A stretch of DNA of 47,689 nucleotides, taken from positions 1-47,689 of the forward strand of contig CAJJDH010000023.1 of assembly GCA_905182905.1 (NCBI GenBank), in the 5' to 3' direction. The notes beneath the pieces were generated by a model, which searched no databases, was not told where the DNA came from, and was given only the letters and a program-made list of their open reading frames with translations. The stretch's first letter is position 1, and each line of letters opens with the position of its first letter. A program made the position numbers and the translations under genes. The stretch is from a marine gamma proteobacterium HTCC2089. Lineage in GTDB: Bacteria > Pseudomonadota > Gammaproteobacteria > Pseudomonadales > Azotimanducaceae. Below, piece after piece: positions 8,794 to 17,828 of this stretch.

Positions 8794-9627
8794 TTACGTT
8801 TGATTACGCGCGCTGACTATCCACACCGCTGCGCCTAGGTCTAAGCCATTGTCAGTCATATGTGGACGGAACATTTCCCGTACCGCATCAAGGGCCTGTG
8901 TTTTTTCAGTGCCTTGCAGGGTTGCAACTGCATTGGCAGCAGGGCCGATTTGTGTTTGGAAATACAGCGCATCATCTAAATTGTCAGCAATGTGTAGTTG
9001 ACACTGAAATGACTCAATCTGCACCTGGTCAAAACCTGCATCTGTGAGTGTCGCTAGAACATAGGCAGGGTCGGAGAACGCAAAAGGCCCAGGTGCTTTG
9101 GGGTTGGGTGGGGTTGCTGGGGGAGTAACATAAGGCTGTACAGCTTTGCCTGCTAATGACATCCATGGATTTTCGCTTGGAGGCTGCCAGCATATAAACA
9201 CCATTCGCCCGCTGGGTTTCAAGGCTTTGCGCAAATTTTTGAAAGCCGCTTCTGGTTCTGCAAAGAACATCACACCAAACCGCGAAAAGAGTAGGTCATA
9301 CTGATTATCAAATTCAGCGTCGGCGGCGTCGGCTTGGGTAAAAGTGACATTTTGCATGCCAGCAGCTCTAGTGCGGGCGTGGGCCAACATAGGTTCTGAT
9401 ATATCTAATCCAGTCACTGTACCCTGACTCGCGGCCAAGGCGAGGCTGGTATCACCACAACCGCAGCCAACATCAAGGGCTGTTTCCGTTGCCGAAAATT
9501 CGGCCGCTGCAAGTCCAGCTTTGGAAAGTGGCGCAAGCAGCTGGTCAAGGTGGGCTTGTTGATCAACCCATACTGCGCCAGCTTTTGCGTTCCAATATTC
9601 GATCTGCTCGCTATTTGTGTCGCTCAT
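8794..9627 (-). CDS. Class I SAM-dependent methyltransferase (UbiE/Methyltransf_11 type)
   Basis: The 277-residue protein has the SAM-binding motif I ALDVGCGCGDTSLALA at about residues 50-65, an acidic residue after it (GLDIS), and FTQADAADAEF as motif II. The C-terminal half is helical and variable, so the methyl acceptor cannot be named; small molecules such as quinones or lipids are typical. A textbook AGGAGG lies just before ATG 9627. The upstream alcohol dehydrogenase stops 8 bases earlier on the same strand, so the two form a tight operon. The product of the dehydrogenase may therefore be linked to the methylated substrate, which is inference. Confidence 0.88.
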   Translation of the reverse strand: MSDTNSEQIEYWNAKAGAVWVDQQAHLDQLLAPLSKAGLAAAEFSATETALDVGCGCGDTSLALAASQGTVTGLDISEPMLAHARTRAAGMQNVTFTQADAADAEFDNQYDLLFSRFGVMFFAEPEAAFKNLRKALKPSGRMVFICWQPPSENPWMSLAGKAVQPYVTPPATPPNPKAPGPFAFSDPAYVLATLTDAGFDQVQIESFQCQLHIADNLDDALYFQTQIGPAANAVATLQGTEKTQALDAVREMFRPHMTDNGLDLGAAVWIVSARNQT

Positions 9628-9635
9628 TACGCCTC

Positions 9636-10730
9636 CTAGTGCTTGTCATTAACTAGTGTTGGATCAACCAAAATCTTCGCATGTAGCTCCGGATTAGCCA
9701 AATCTTCGAAAGCCTGTGCTACACCATCTAAACCTACTGTAGCGGTGATTAGTGGCGCAACGTCCACATATCCTTCGGCTATGTTGTGCAAAGTCTCGGC
9801 AAATTCTTCAGGTTTGTAGCCCAACACAAATTGTAGATTCAGCTCCTTGTTGATACCCACCAGTGGCCTTATCTGATCTGATTCCATGCATACGCCTACA
9901 ACTACAATTCGACAGTTTCTCGGAGCACCAGCCATAATTTGATCAATGACGCCCGGTACCCCCACACATTCGAAAAACACGCCTTCGCGAAAGGTCTGTC
10001 CGGAAAAAGGTTCTATAGGCATCGGGTTACCATTTACATCGTTTTTTGCCATAGCCATCCATGACTCATACGGCGAGTTTTTGCTTGGGTCGATTGTTTC
10101 ATCGGCGCCCATAAGCTGTGCCAGTTGACGCCTTTTGACGCTGTAATCCACCGCGATAATGGGTCCGATACCCAATTGTTTTAGCGCACTAATAACCGCC
10201 AAACCTACAGGGCCGCAGCCAATAACCAGGGGTAATTCACCTTTATTCATTTTTGCCATTCTTATTGCATGTAAACCCACGGCCATGGGTTCTGTGAGCG
10301 CGGCATGTTGTGTGGCTAGGCCATTGGGTACAGCTAGTAACATGGATTCCAGTAGCACCATGTTTTGCGAGTAACCTCCGGGAACAAGGTTGGAATAGCC
10401 TACGGTTGTAGGAGTTCCGTTGCGTACTGTCATTGGTACGGAGCAAACTCGGGTACCTGCTTTAAAGTCATGGTTGGTATTGGGACCGTGATCTAAGACC
10501 TCGGCGCAAAATTCGTGACCCATAACAATGTCTTTGGTTAGATCCATGTCAAATGATCCTCCAGTCTCTATGGACGTTTGCACCATTTGGTCGCCGTGTT
10601 TGAGCGCATGAAGGTCCGAGCCGCAAATGCCGCATGCCAAGGTTTTAACCAATACCTCACCGTCGCCGGGTGTGGGTGTTGCCATGTCGTCGACGACTAT
10701 CTCAGAGTCGCGCATAATTGCTGCTTTCAT
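9636..10730 (-). CDS. Zinc-dependent MDR alcohol dehydrogenase lacking the structural-zinc loop
   Basis: This 364-residue medium-chain dehydrogenase/reductase oxidises an alcohol or reduces a carbonyl with NAD(P). CGICGSD (about 29-35) and GHEF supply catalytic zinc ligands, and IGCGPVG is the Rossmann glycine motif. The usual four-cysteine structural-zinc lobe is missing: the stretch after CSVPMTV has no CxxCxxC. I chose ATG 10730 over the longer frame (10766) because AGGAAG lies at the right distance before it and the family consensus begins MKAA. It is first in an operon with the methyltransferase 8 bases on. Upstream are about 370 non-coding bases with an inverted repeat at 11002-11019. 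Confidence 0.88.
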   Translation of the reverse strand: MKAAIMRDSEIVVDDMATPTPGDGEVLVKTLACGICGSDLHALKHGDQMVQTSIETGGSFDMDLTKDIVMGHEFCAEVLDHGPNTNHDFKAGTRVCSVPMTVRNGTPTTVGYSNLVPGGYSQNMVLLESMLLAVPNGLATQHAALTEPMAVGLHAIRMAKMNKGELPLVIGCGPVGLAVISALKQLGIGPIIAVDYSVKRRQLAQLMGADETIDPSKNSPYESWMAMAKNDVNGNPMPIEPFSGQTFREGVFFECVGVPGVIDQIMAGAPRNCRIVVVGVCMESDQIRPLVGINKELNLQFVLGYKPEEFAETLHNIAEGYVDVAPLITATVGLDGVAQAFEDLANPELHAKILVDPTLVNDKH

Positions 10731-11001
10731 AGTAGCTTCCTGCTTCTTATGGATATTTGTATCCATGGATACTACCCCAGAGGATTCGAAAAAAACTATA
10801 AGTGTCTTGATGGCGGCGAAGGTAAGGCATAGATTCTAGGCAGCTTTTGGAAAAAGTAGGTGGGCATCTTGGGTTTGGATGTTTACTAAACTAGGGGAGA
10901 GTGCAGGTGGTTCAACATCTCTTGTTGAAGCCAGAATTTGCCAGTGAAGTACAGGTATTTAAGTCGTTAAAGATGATTACATCTGCACTGCAATTGATGC
11001 A

Positions 11002-11019
11002 GTTGATTACTCAATCAAC
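11002..11019. promoter_or_regulatory. Inverted repeat upstream of the ADH-methyltransferase operon
   Basis: GTTGATT and AATCAAC form a perfect 7-bp dyad around ACTC. It lies about 270 bases upstream of the ADH start and 80 bases after the end of the GST-like gene on the minus strand. It could be an operator or part of a weak transcript-end hairpin; no T-run follows. Nothing else is evident in 10731-11099. Confidence 0.3.
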
Positions 11020-11099
11020 GTTGAGTCATGTAGCTAAGTTTTAGTGCGAGCGCCTTCTTAAAATTGATTGCCAGCGTTACCCTACGCACTCTCACGCCG

Positions 11100-12098
11100 C
11101 TAATGATTTACTCTTAGCAACTCGTCAAAATCCTTATTCTTTGCTCTGGTCTTTAATATCGTCAAACTAGCGGCCACAACTTCGGGTCTGAGATAGGCTA
11201 AGATAGCCGTCTTATAGCTGTTTCTGGACTTTAATTCTTCCCAGTAGCATTTTAGGTTAGGGCGATGAGAATTAAAAAGGTCTTCTAACATTGTCAGTAA
11301 ATTTAGACGATCTAGCAGCACCATCATTTCGATGTCTATCTGGGTGAAGGTCTCTCCAGCAACCCACGGCCCTCCATGCTCTTTTAAAGAATTTTCAGCC
11401 TCGTCAAGTTGCGCTTCAATGGCTTCTTTTGCTGTTTCGAAGGCATCGGTTAAATTCGAATTTTCTATTACGGATGCCAATGTAGGTGCTCTTAAGGCTG
11501 AAGCGCTTATGGATTTTCGTGAAAAACGATTTATCAAAAAGGTCTTTAAGACTTTGCGAAAACTAACTTGCTCTATAGTCGCCTCAAAAAGTGGAAAAGA
11601 TATAATGAAAATTTCATTTCCCGGCACCATTTGGAATTGATCTTTGTCCAAGAGAGACATTTTTCCCAACCACTCCTTAAGCCTAGATTTTTCCTCTTTG
11701 AGCTCAGGAATCATTAGACCACTAGCTGATTGTTGCTCGATTACATATCTCATCTGCTTTCTAGAATCGTAAATAGCATTGCCATTGTGCAAGAGTACTG
11801 GGATTTGGTGTCTCGGCAACTGGCCCAAGGTGTCGTTTGGTGCGGCGGAACTCAAATCAGAGTCCACTTTGATGATATGACTTTTGTATGAAATTTTTAG
11901 TTCCGCCAAGCAAACTCTAATTCTTTGCGAGGGCACTAATTCATTGTGGTAGAGCTCCCATTCGTGATTATGAGTTATCTCTTTTTCTAAGCTAGAGATA
12001 ACCGAGCTGATTCGCCCTTGTCTTTTCTTTCTCAGAGCCCAGTAAGCGATAATCATCATAGAGATTGCAATGATGATCAAGGTTGTCACGCCTGACAT
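11100..12098 (-). CDS. N-terminally membrane-anchored glutathione S-transferase-like protein
   Basis: Residues 5-21 form a hydrophobic helix (TTLIIIAISMMIIAYWA) followed by RKKRQGR, a typical inside-positive anchor. From about residue 47 comes a thioredoxin-fold GST N-domain: WELYHNELVPSQRIRVCLAELKI. It includes the cis-Pro segment HQIPVLLHNGNAIYDSRKQMRYV that binds glutathione. The C-terminal all-helical GST domain contains the typical PWVAGETFTQIDIEMMVLLDRL. At 332 residues it is about 120 longer than a standard GST because of the anchor and an insert. GSTs conjugate or isomerise electrophiles, or bind them. Membrane anchoring suggests a hydrophobic substrate or partner, which is inference. 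It stands alone between two non-coding gaps. Confidence 0.78.
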   Translation of the reverse strand: MSGVTTLIIIAISMMIIAYWALRKKRQGRISSVISSLEKEITHNHEWELYHNELVPSQRIRVCLAELKISYKSHIIKVDSDLSSAAPNDTLGQLPRHQIPVLLHNGNAIYDSRKQMRYVIEQQSASGLMIPELKEEKSRLKEWLGKMSLLDKDQFQMVPGNEIFIISFPLFEATIEQVSFRKVLKTFLINRFSRKSISASALRAPTLASVIENSNLTDAFETAKEAIEAQLDEAENSLKEHGGPWVAGETFTQIDIEMMVLLDRLNLLTMLEDLFNSHRPNLKCYWEELKSRNSYKTAILAYLRPEVVAASLTILKTRAKNKDFDELLRVNH

Positions 12099-12473
12099 AT
12101 ATTCTTGCCCTTAGAAGCAAGCGCCCCAAAATTGCGGAGCAGCTTCTTTTTATTATTATTTTTCTTCGTTGCCGGTTTCTCCTCTCGTTAAGTACTAGAG
12201 GCCGACAGGGTCGGAGTAGTGAACGCTAGATTGTACGACAGAGTTGTCTTAACGTTGCGGATAATATAAATCTTCAGGTCAACCAAGTGTGAAAATTTCA
12301 CTCTGCTTGTGCCCGGCATTTAGCTTAAGTCCACAGAGCGTGTTTTATTCAGAAAGCCTCAATCAATTGCCCCTGAATAAATCCACTCCGCAAATGCACT
12401 ATGCGCAGTGGATTCAAGTTACCTATGCATATCCCACTTGGAACTTGGCAAGCTCAGAGTCTATCTCTCAGCT
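12099..12473. other. Gene-free gap between the GST-like and DUF3604 genes
   Basis: I find no convincing gene, RNA or terminator in these 375 bases. A 62-codon plus-strand frame (12289-12477) runs through most of it. It has no ribosome site or recognisable protein motif, and it overlaps the convergent DUF3604 stop. The GST promoter should lie near the left end of this gap. Confidence 0.5.
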
Positions 12474-14495
12474 TTAACCGTTATTGGGTATTAACCATAT
12501 TGCTGAAGACCAGGCGCGTTCTTGAATGGTCGCTTGCAAGTCCGATCTGGGTGGACTTCCCGCCTTAATTGCATCCCATGTTGACCAGCGGCAGGTTGGG
12601 TTTTCCAAGGCACGAACATAATAAAATGCTCTGTATTGGGGGTTGAAGTCTGGGTCCTGCCATGTGGCATTGAGTTCCGCTGCGCCCAAGTTACGACTTA
12701 TGCCACAAGTAGTGAGATCTACTTGAGCACCGTTATTCGGGCAGCGGTGGGTGATGGGATCAACACTGCCGCCGTCAGCGCAAGCCACGTCATACACCTG
12801 CTCATTGTGCTGGCCGTCAATGGTCCAACCTTTAATGATTTGCAGTCTTTGTAGTGGTGCGGAGTTAGGGTCCTGGCTAGCCTGGGCCAAAAGGGTAGGC
12901 GCCTGCTGTCCGTTGGTTAGCAGTTCTGAACCCATACTGACGCCATTTGCATAGGCTGCTGCAACTGCTGTTGAGTCGTTCAAAGTATTGTCCGCCAAGT
13001 CATAGCCTGCAAACAATCTAACCTTCATTCTAGGTCCAGAAGTGGCAAAGGTTTCTTTGCGCCTAAATGCGCTATAGATAGCATTTCGAGTATTTTCTTC
13101 CGCCCAGACACCAGTTAACCCAGATGCTCCCCAAGTTTCATAAGCTCCTGATGCATATTGTTTGCCTCCCACCTGTTTGATTTCAACGCGACCGGCAGCT
13201 TTGATGATCTCGGCATCGCCCGCGGAAAGAGGCTGTGATCCACGGCGGCTGCCATCACCATCTAAAAGCCCTACTTTGGAAAAGTAATTTTCCTCATCTA
13301 GTGACGCTGCCCCTGTATGGGTATCAGACGCTCCAACAAAACCAAATTGATATGCGTTTGTTAGACCCTGATCGCTTAGCGTCATGCCGTTTAATAACGC
13401 TTCTCTTGCGTAGGAACCTTGAGGTTGGCTGGCAAGGGTCGTCGCTATGCGGTATGGCATTATCTCAAAATTAGCCCATTCATCTTTTTGTGAAAGAAGC
13501 GGGTGCGTCTCAGATGTACCCTTTACTTGAGTGATTTCTACAAGCGGTTCATTACGAATTCTGCGCTGAGCGTATGACTCATCTATGGGGTTACTGGCCC
13601 AGTCGACCATTTGAAACATTGCGCCATTAGATCCATTTGAGTTGTGGGGTATAGCTAGCGTTTCTATGCCTTGTGCTCTGAGCCCGTCCATCCAATCCCA
13701 TAAACCTTCAGGATTTTGACTATGAAAACGTGAAAACGGCATGGCCGGCAGTTTATCGGAGTCTTTGAAAATAACATTGCGGTGCAAATTGCCGCGCCCA
13801 TCGGTAGACGATGTGTACTCATAGGCAACAAAAGTGGTGAATTCACCGGGGCGGTTGTTTGCTTGGGCTGCTTGCACAATATCAGCCCATGCGTCCTTGG
13901 CAATTTGATTGACTACGTTAACGTCAGTTTCTCCGCCGGCAATTCTATTCAGTGTGTCCGGTAGAAATGTACTAAAGGCTTTCACCCGCTGAGGCAGACT
14001 TGCGATATTCAGGTTGTCAGGTGCATTGATATCATGTAAATCCTGCACGTGAGGTTCACGAGAAAATTCGCTGTTGGTATTAGCTGCGGCCTTTACAGCA
14101 CCCAAAAACATGGCGTGATCGGTAACTGCATAGAAGTCTAACGGCTGGCCTAACTGTACTTGGAAGCCTGCTGGGTGAGCTATTGCCTCACCTTGGGCAT
14201 ATCTATATGCATCATATGGCGTGGCTACTGTACCGAAGGCGTAGGCATCAAATGAGTAGTCTGTATGAACGTGTAGATCGCCAAAATAGGCTTCTCTGTA
14301 AGCGTTTGCTTGAGGTTCGCCGGTAATTGTTTCGGCGGGCATAACAAGGCTTGGGGCGCTGAATCTAGGTATAAGGGTGCGCCCTTCGGAAGCCGCCTCG
14401 CTTGAGGTACTTTCCTGTGGGCTAGAACAGCCAACTAAAAAAATTGCGGCAACAATAATTGCACCGCGCGTTAACTGATAACTTAGCGTATCCAT
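12474..14495 (-). CDS. DUF3604 (PHP-like) lipoprotein
   Basis: The 673-residue protein belongs to the DUF3604 family, which keeps a PHP-phosphoesterase-like metal site. FGDLHVHTDYSFDA near residue 72 gives the HxH signature, followed by DHAMFLG and a late SDTHTGA. The leader ends in lipobox LVGC at about 20-23, so the protein is predicted to be exported and lipid-anchored. Function is unknown; a metal-dependent hydrolase acting in the periplasm or at the outer membrane is the reasonable guess. A pair of late cysteines (DVACADGGSV and TTCGIS) could form a disulfide. It lies downstream of a TonB receptor on the same strand, but a strong terminator (14631-14654) separates them, so it probably has its own promoter. 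Confidence 0.9.
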   Translation of the reverse strand: MDTLSYQLTRGAIIVAAIFLVGCSSPQESTSSEAASEGRTLIPRFSAPSLVMPAETITGEPQANAYREAYFGDLHVHTDYSFDAYAFGTVATPYDAYRYAQGEAIAHPAGFQVQLGQPLDFYAVTDHAMFLGAVKAAANTNSEFSREPHVQDLHDINAPDNLNIASLPQRVKAFSTFLPDTLNRIAGGETDVNVVNQIAKDAWADIVQAAQANNRPGEFTTFVAYEYTSSTDGRGNLHRNVIFKDSDKLPAMPFSRFHSQNPEGLWDWMDGLRAQGIETLAIPHNSNGSNGAMFQMVDWASNPIDESYAQRRIRNEPLVEITQVKGTSETHPLLSQKDEWANFEIMPYRIATTLASQPQGSYAREALLNGMTLSDQGLTNAYQFGFVGASDTHTGAASLDEENYFSKVGLLDGDGSRRGSQPLSAGDAEIIKAAGRVEIKQVGGKQYASGAYETWGASGLTGVWAEENTRNAIYSAFRRKETFATSGPRMKVRLFAGYDLADNTLNDSTAVAAAYANGVSMGSELLTNGQQAPTLLAQASQDPNSAPLQRLQIIKGWTIDGQHNEQVYDVACADGGSVDPITHRCPNNGAQVDLTTCGISRNLGAAELNATWQDPDFNPQYRAFYYVRALENPTCRWSTWDAIKAGSPPRSDLQATIQERAWSSAIWLIPNNG

Positions 14496-14630
14496 AAGTC
14501 TCCTCTCCTTGCTGAATGCTGTGCTGATATTAAATTACACCATTAGCAGCAAAAGTGCATAGACCACTGGACAAATTTTGCTTCCTAGAGCTCGCCAAGA
14601 ACTGTGTACTAAGGGCATTATTCGAAGAAA

Positions 14631-14654
14631 AAAAAGCCCGCAAAAAGCGGGCTT
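14631..14654 (-). terminator. Rho-independent terminator after the minus-strand TonB receptor
   Basis: Read on the minus strand, AAGCCCGC pairs with GCGGGCTT around a five-base loop and is followed by a long T-run (bases 14635 downward to about 14628). It lies 20 bases past the receptor stop. Confidence 0.9.
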
Positions 14655-14674
14655 AGTGTCATTTAGTCGCGGTT

Positions 14675-17440
14675 TTAACGGTCGCCGAACCTGTAGGTTA
14701 CATCTATGCCGTAGTAGCGGGGGTAGAGCGCTTCTGCAGCTAAGCGAAAATCTCGAGCTTCCGTTGGCGTAGCTAAGCCTCTGGAGTAGACCTGATCAGT
14801 CACGTTGTCAACGAAGCCCTTCACTGTCCAGTTTTCTGCGGCATCGCGCCAAATTAGGGACAAATCAATGCGAATACGTTCAGGTACTTCATCTAGAGAT
14901 CTTTCGATACCAGAGGAGTAGTAAGAACCTGTATAGGCATAAACTGCGCCTGCTGTGAGCGAACTATTCGCTAGCTGCCATTCGTAGGTAGTCCACAGGG
15001 TCGCCTTCCACTCTGGAATTCGCTTTAATGCATTGCCGTTGAAGTTGCGCACCAAAAAGTTGTCAGCGCCGGGGTTATTTGGATCCAAATTGAAGTCATT
15101 GAATATGCTTGTTGGGTAGGCAGGGTTGTCGTCCTCTAAGACAAAGAGATCCGAGTCGTACTCTGTTTTTGTATAGCTTGCATTACCACCAAGGCTAAGC
15201 GCGTCGCTAATTAACCAGATTACTTCAACTTCTACACCAGCATTTGTGGCTGAGTTGGCGTTAATTACTTGGTCAAGGGCGCCACTGGCAGCTGAATTGA
15301 AAATTTCGATTCGGTCTTGATAATCTGAATAATCATACAAGTAGGTAGAGCCGTTTATTTGTAATTGACCATCTAACAACGTGCCTTTGTAGCCTAGCTC
15401 ATAAGCCATTACTTCTTCTTGATCATAGGTTAGCAATGCGCCAACTGCGCGTGAGTCGCCAATGCCAAGAGAATAACCGCCGGCCCTATAGCCTGTAGTT
15501 ACAGAGCCGTAGATCAAGGTGTCCTCGGTGGGTGTCCAATCTAAATTAACTCTGAAAGAAACATCTCCCCAATCGTCTTCGTCGGCTGCTTGGTCAGCAA
15601 ATGAAAACGGAATACCTTGAAGTAGTAGGGGGGTCGCACAGTTTGCGCTGCCTAATGCGCACGTTGGGGTTATCGGATTTGCTGGGTTGAAAGTCGGTGT
15701 GGCAGCGCCGGCAAAGATGTTTGCAATGGCCAGTGGTGTGAGGCCTAGAGCGCTACAATCTGTGGCGAACGCAGCATCGCATTGCCCGTCTAATGCTGGT
15801 CCGAACCCGGCAAATGGGCCATCGCTAAGGTTGGCTTCGAAATATCCGGTACGATTCTCCGAAGCTGCTTTTTCGTCATTAGCCCAACGTACTCCAACCG
15901 TTAATGCCCAACTGTCACTAAACGTGTACGTACCCTGGGTATAGGCTGCTAGTGCTTTGGTGACTACATCGTTGAAATATTCGTAGGAAGCGCCGCCTGG
16001 ATCACCTTGCCAGGGGCCAATTCCTCCTGTGCTGCCCAGTCTTTGGTGAACATTGCTGGCGCCAGCTGCGGGAAGGAAGCCCGCCAGATTCCCATAATTA
16101 TAGGGGGCTACAAAACGCTGGTTATCTCTAAAGGCAAAGTTTTGTCGTCGATCAGAGTTGAAGATATAGAGGCCGCTAGTCATTTCTAGGCGCTCGCCAA
16201 TCTGCCACAACAACTGTAGTTCGTGGGATGACGTTTCAACCGCTTCTAGGACAGTTTGTCGCGGCTGAGAAAACTCTCCATTTGTGAAGTCGTAGTCGAT
16301 GTCAAATGTGTAGTCAAAGTCCTGCCATCCAGCTAAGTACTTTAGCGACACTGTGTCACTAATGTCCCAGTTCACGTCGAACTGTATACCTTGCTGAACG
16401 AATTCCTCGTCATTACCGTTATTTGTGGCGACGCTGTTGTTCAGGTCGAACAAATTTCGGTCAGTAGTTAATCCAGTCAGGCCAAAGGCAGGGTTTGGCA
16501 CTTGCGAGGCAGATCTATCGACACCGGGTCTTACCGGTAAGCCGTAAAGTCTTGCACCACTGGTTGGGTGGGTGAAAATGAACTCTCCAGCAGTTGCGCC
16601 GGTAGTGGGTCTTAAACCCCGAGCATAGGCTGTGTCACGAACTCCTCGTTGCCCAGCGATGCCGTCAGCTACAACAATGCCTTGGCCGATAATTCTGTCA
16701 GAATCTCTATCATTCCAACGTAGATTCATTTGCCAGTCATCAGAGATATCCCATTTCAGTGCTAAAGATATATTTTGGTCATCGATTGTGTTGATGTCCT
16801 CGGAACCGTTTTGACCTTCTATGGAACCGTCCCTGTCACGTTTTACCCCAACTAAGCGGTAAGCAAGTTTGTCTTTTACCAATGGACCTGAAAGAACGCC
16901 GTAGTATTCTTGGGAACCAAAGTTACCTACAGCTGCGCGGAATTCACCTTCAAACTCGTTAGTCTGCTTATTGGTAATATAATTCAAAGCGCCACCGATA
17001 GAGTTGCGTCCGTACAAGGTACCTTGGGGGCCGCGTAATACTTCCACACGCTCTACGTCGTAGAGTCCGTTTTCGGAGGATGCAATTCCAAAGTCTTCGG
17101 AATAGATGCCGTTGTAGTATGTGGCAACACCCGGATCACCACCCAATGCACGAAAATTTCGACCAACGCCTCGAATACGAATATCGTAGGCGTCTCTCGT
17201 GGTAGCTGGAATGAAGTTGACCAGCTCATCTGCCCCTTGGATACCGAAATCTTCAAGTTGAGATTGGCCGAACGCGGTAATAGAAATGGAAGTATCAGAA
17301 ACCGTTGACTCGCGCTTTTCCGCCGTAACGATTACTTCCTCAATGACTCGCCCCTCAGCATGTAACTGCTGGGTGGCAAGGGTGGTTGTTGATAGGAATA
17401 CGATGCTGGTGACAGCAACCCAGTTAAATTGAAAATTCAT
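14675..17440 (-). CDS. TonB-dependent outer-membrane receptor
   Basis: This 921-residue receptor is predicted to import a ligand across the outer membrane using TonB energy. A signal peptide ends near LHAEG. The TonB box and plug begin at VIEEVIVTAEKRE. Plug motifs GVGRNF and VEVLRGPQGTLYGRNSIGGALNYIT follow, and the C-terminal beta-barrel ends YYGIDVTYRFGD. The long frame (to 17605) adds 55 residues with no signal-peptide character. ATG 17440 has GGGGAG just upstream and begins the signal sequence, so I use it. Two adjacent Cys pairs in an extracellular-loop region (CDAAFATDCSAL, CALGSANCA) may be disulfides. The ligand is unknown; the style resembles marine receptors for lipids, oligosaccharides or aromatic compounds. 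It is divergent from trpB2. Confidence 0.93.
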   Translation of the reverse strand: MNFQFNWVAVTSIVFLSTTTLATQQLHAEGRVIEEVIVTAEKRESTVSDTSISITAFGQSQLEDFGIQGADELVNFIPATTRDAYDIRIRGVGRNFRALGGDPGVATYYNGIYSEDFGIASSENGLYDVERVEVLRGPQGTLYGRNSIGGALNYITNKQTNEFEGEFRAAVGNFGSQEYYGVLSGPLVKDKLAYRLVGVKRDRDGSIEGQNGSEDINTIDDQNISLALKWDISDDWQMNLRWNDRDSDRIIGQGIVVADGIAGQRGVRDTAYARGLRPTTGATAGEFIFTHPTSGARLYGLPVRPGVDRSASQVPNPAFGLTGLTTDRNLFDLNNSVATNNGNDEEFVQQGIQFDVNWDISDTVSLKYLAGWQDFDYTFDIDYDFTNGEFSQPRQTVLEAVETSSHELQLLWQIGERLEMTSGLYIFNSDRRQNFAFRDNQRFVAPYNYGNLAGFLPAAGASNVHQRLGSTGGIGPWQGDPGGASYEYFNDVVTKALAAYTQGTYTFSDSWALTVGVRWANDEKAASENRTGYFEANLSDGPFAGFGPALDGQCDAAFATDCSALGLTPLAIANIFAGAATPTFNPANPITPTCALGSANCATPLLLQGIPFSFADQAADEDDWGDVSFRVNLDWTPTEDTLIYGSVTTGYRAGGYSLGIGDSRAVGALLTYDQEEVMAYELGYKGTLLDGQLQINGSTYLYDYSDYQDRIEIFNSAASGALDQVINANSATNAGVEVEVIWLISDALSLGGNASYTKTEYDSDLFVLEDDNPAYPTSIFNDFNLDPNNPGADNFLVRNFNGNALKRIPEWKATLWTTYEWQLANSSLTAGAVYAYTGSYYSSGIERSLDEVPERIRIDLSLIWRDAAENWTVKGFVDNVTDQVYSRGLATPTEARDFRLAAEALYPRYYGIDVTYRFGDR

Positions 17441-17642
17441 ATGTCTCCCCGAACATTTGTTGACACAAAATAGGATTTTAGGCCGGCAATAACCGGTGGC
17501 TGAAACCCATTCATTGGGGACAAGTTTCGACCTATAGCGACAAGATATGTTCGCGGAGAAAGTAAAGCGTAGTGAATGAGCGATAAACGGTAGTTGCTGT
17601 ATCATGATGAGTGGAGTGGAGGGCTAAATCAGGCGGGTCAAC

Positions 17643-17672
17643 CTTGACTTGGCTTTTCTTGACTTGGCTTTC
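17643..17672. repeat. 15-bp tandem duplication in the TonB-receptor/trpB2 divergent region
   Basis: CTTGACTTGGCTTT is present twice in direct succession (17643-17657 and 17658-17672), the copies differing only in the last base. A third partial copy, TTCTTGAAC, follows. The repeat sits midway between divergent starts at 17440 and 17829. It contains TTGACT, which could be read as a promoter -35 element. Otherwise the 388-base gap 17441-17828 holds no gene that I can support. Confidence 0.55.
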
Positions 17673-17828
17673 ATTGTTCTTGAACTGAGAGGCCTTGGAC
17701 GTTGCCTCATGTGACTGTAAGCCTGGTAGATAGAGAAGCTTTCCTTTCCCGATAGGGGGCAATATGATGTCGCTCCCACAGTAGATTAGTTTTTGCGCCA
17801 TAAAGGCCGTTTTAATTTGGATATATTG

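Noticed and set aside
12289-12477. Small plus-strand gene of 62 codons
   Set aside because: No ribosome site or recognisable protein features; it overlaps the end of a convergent, well-supported gene.
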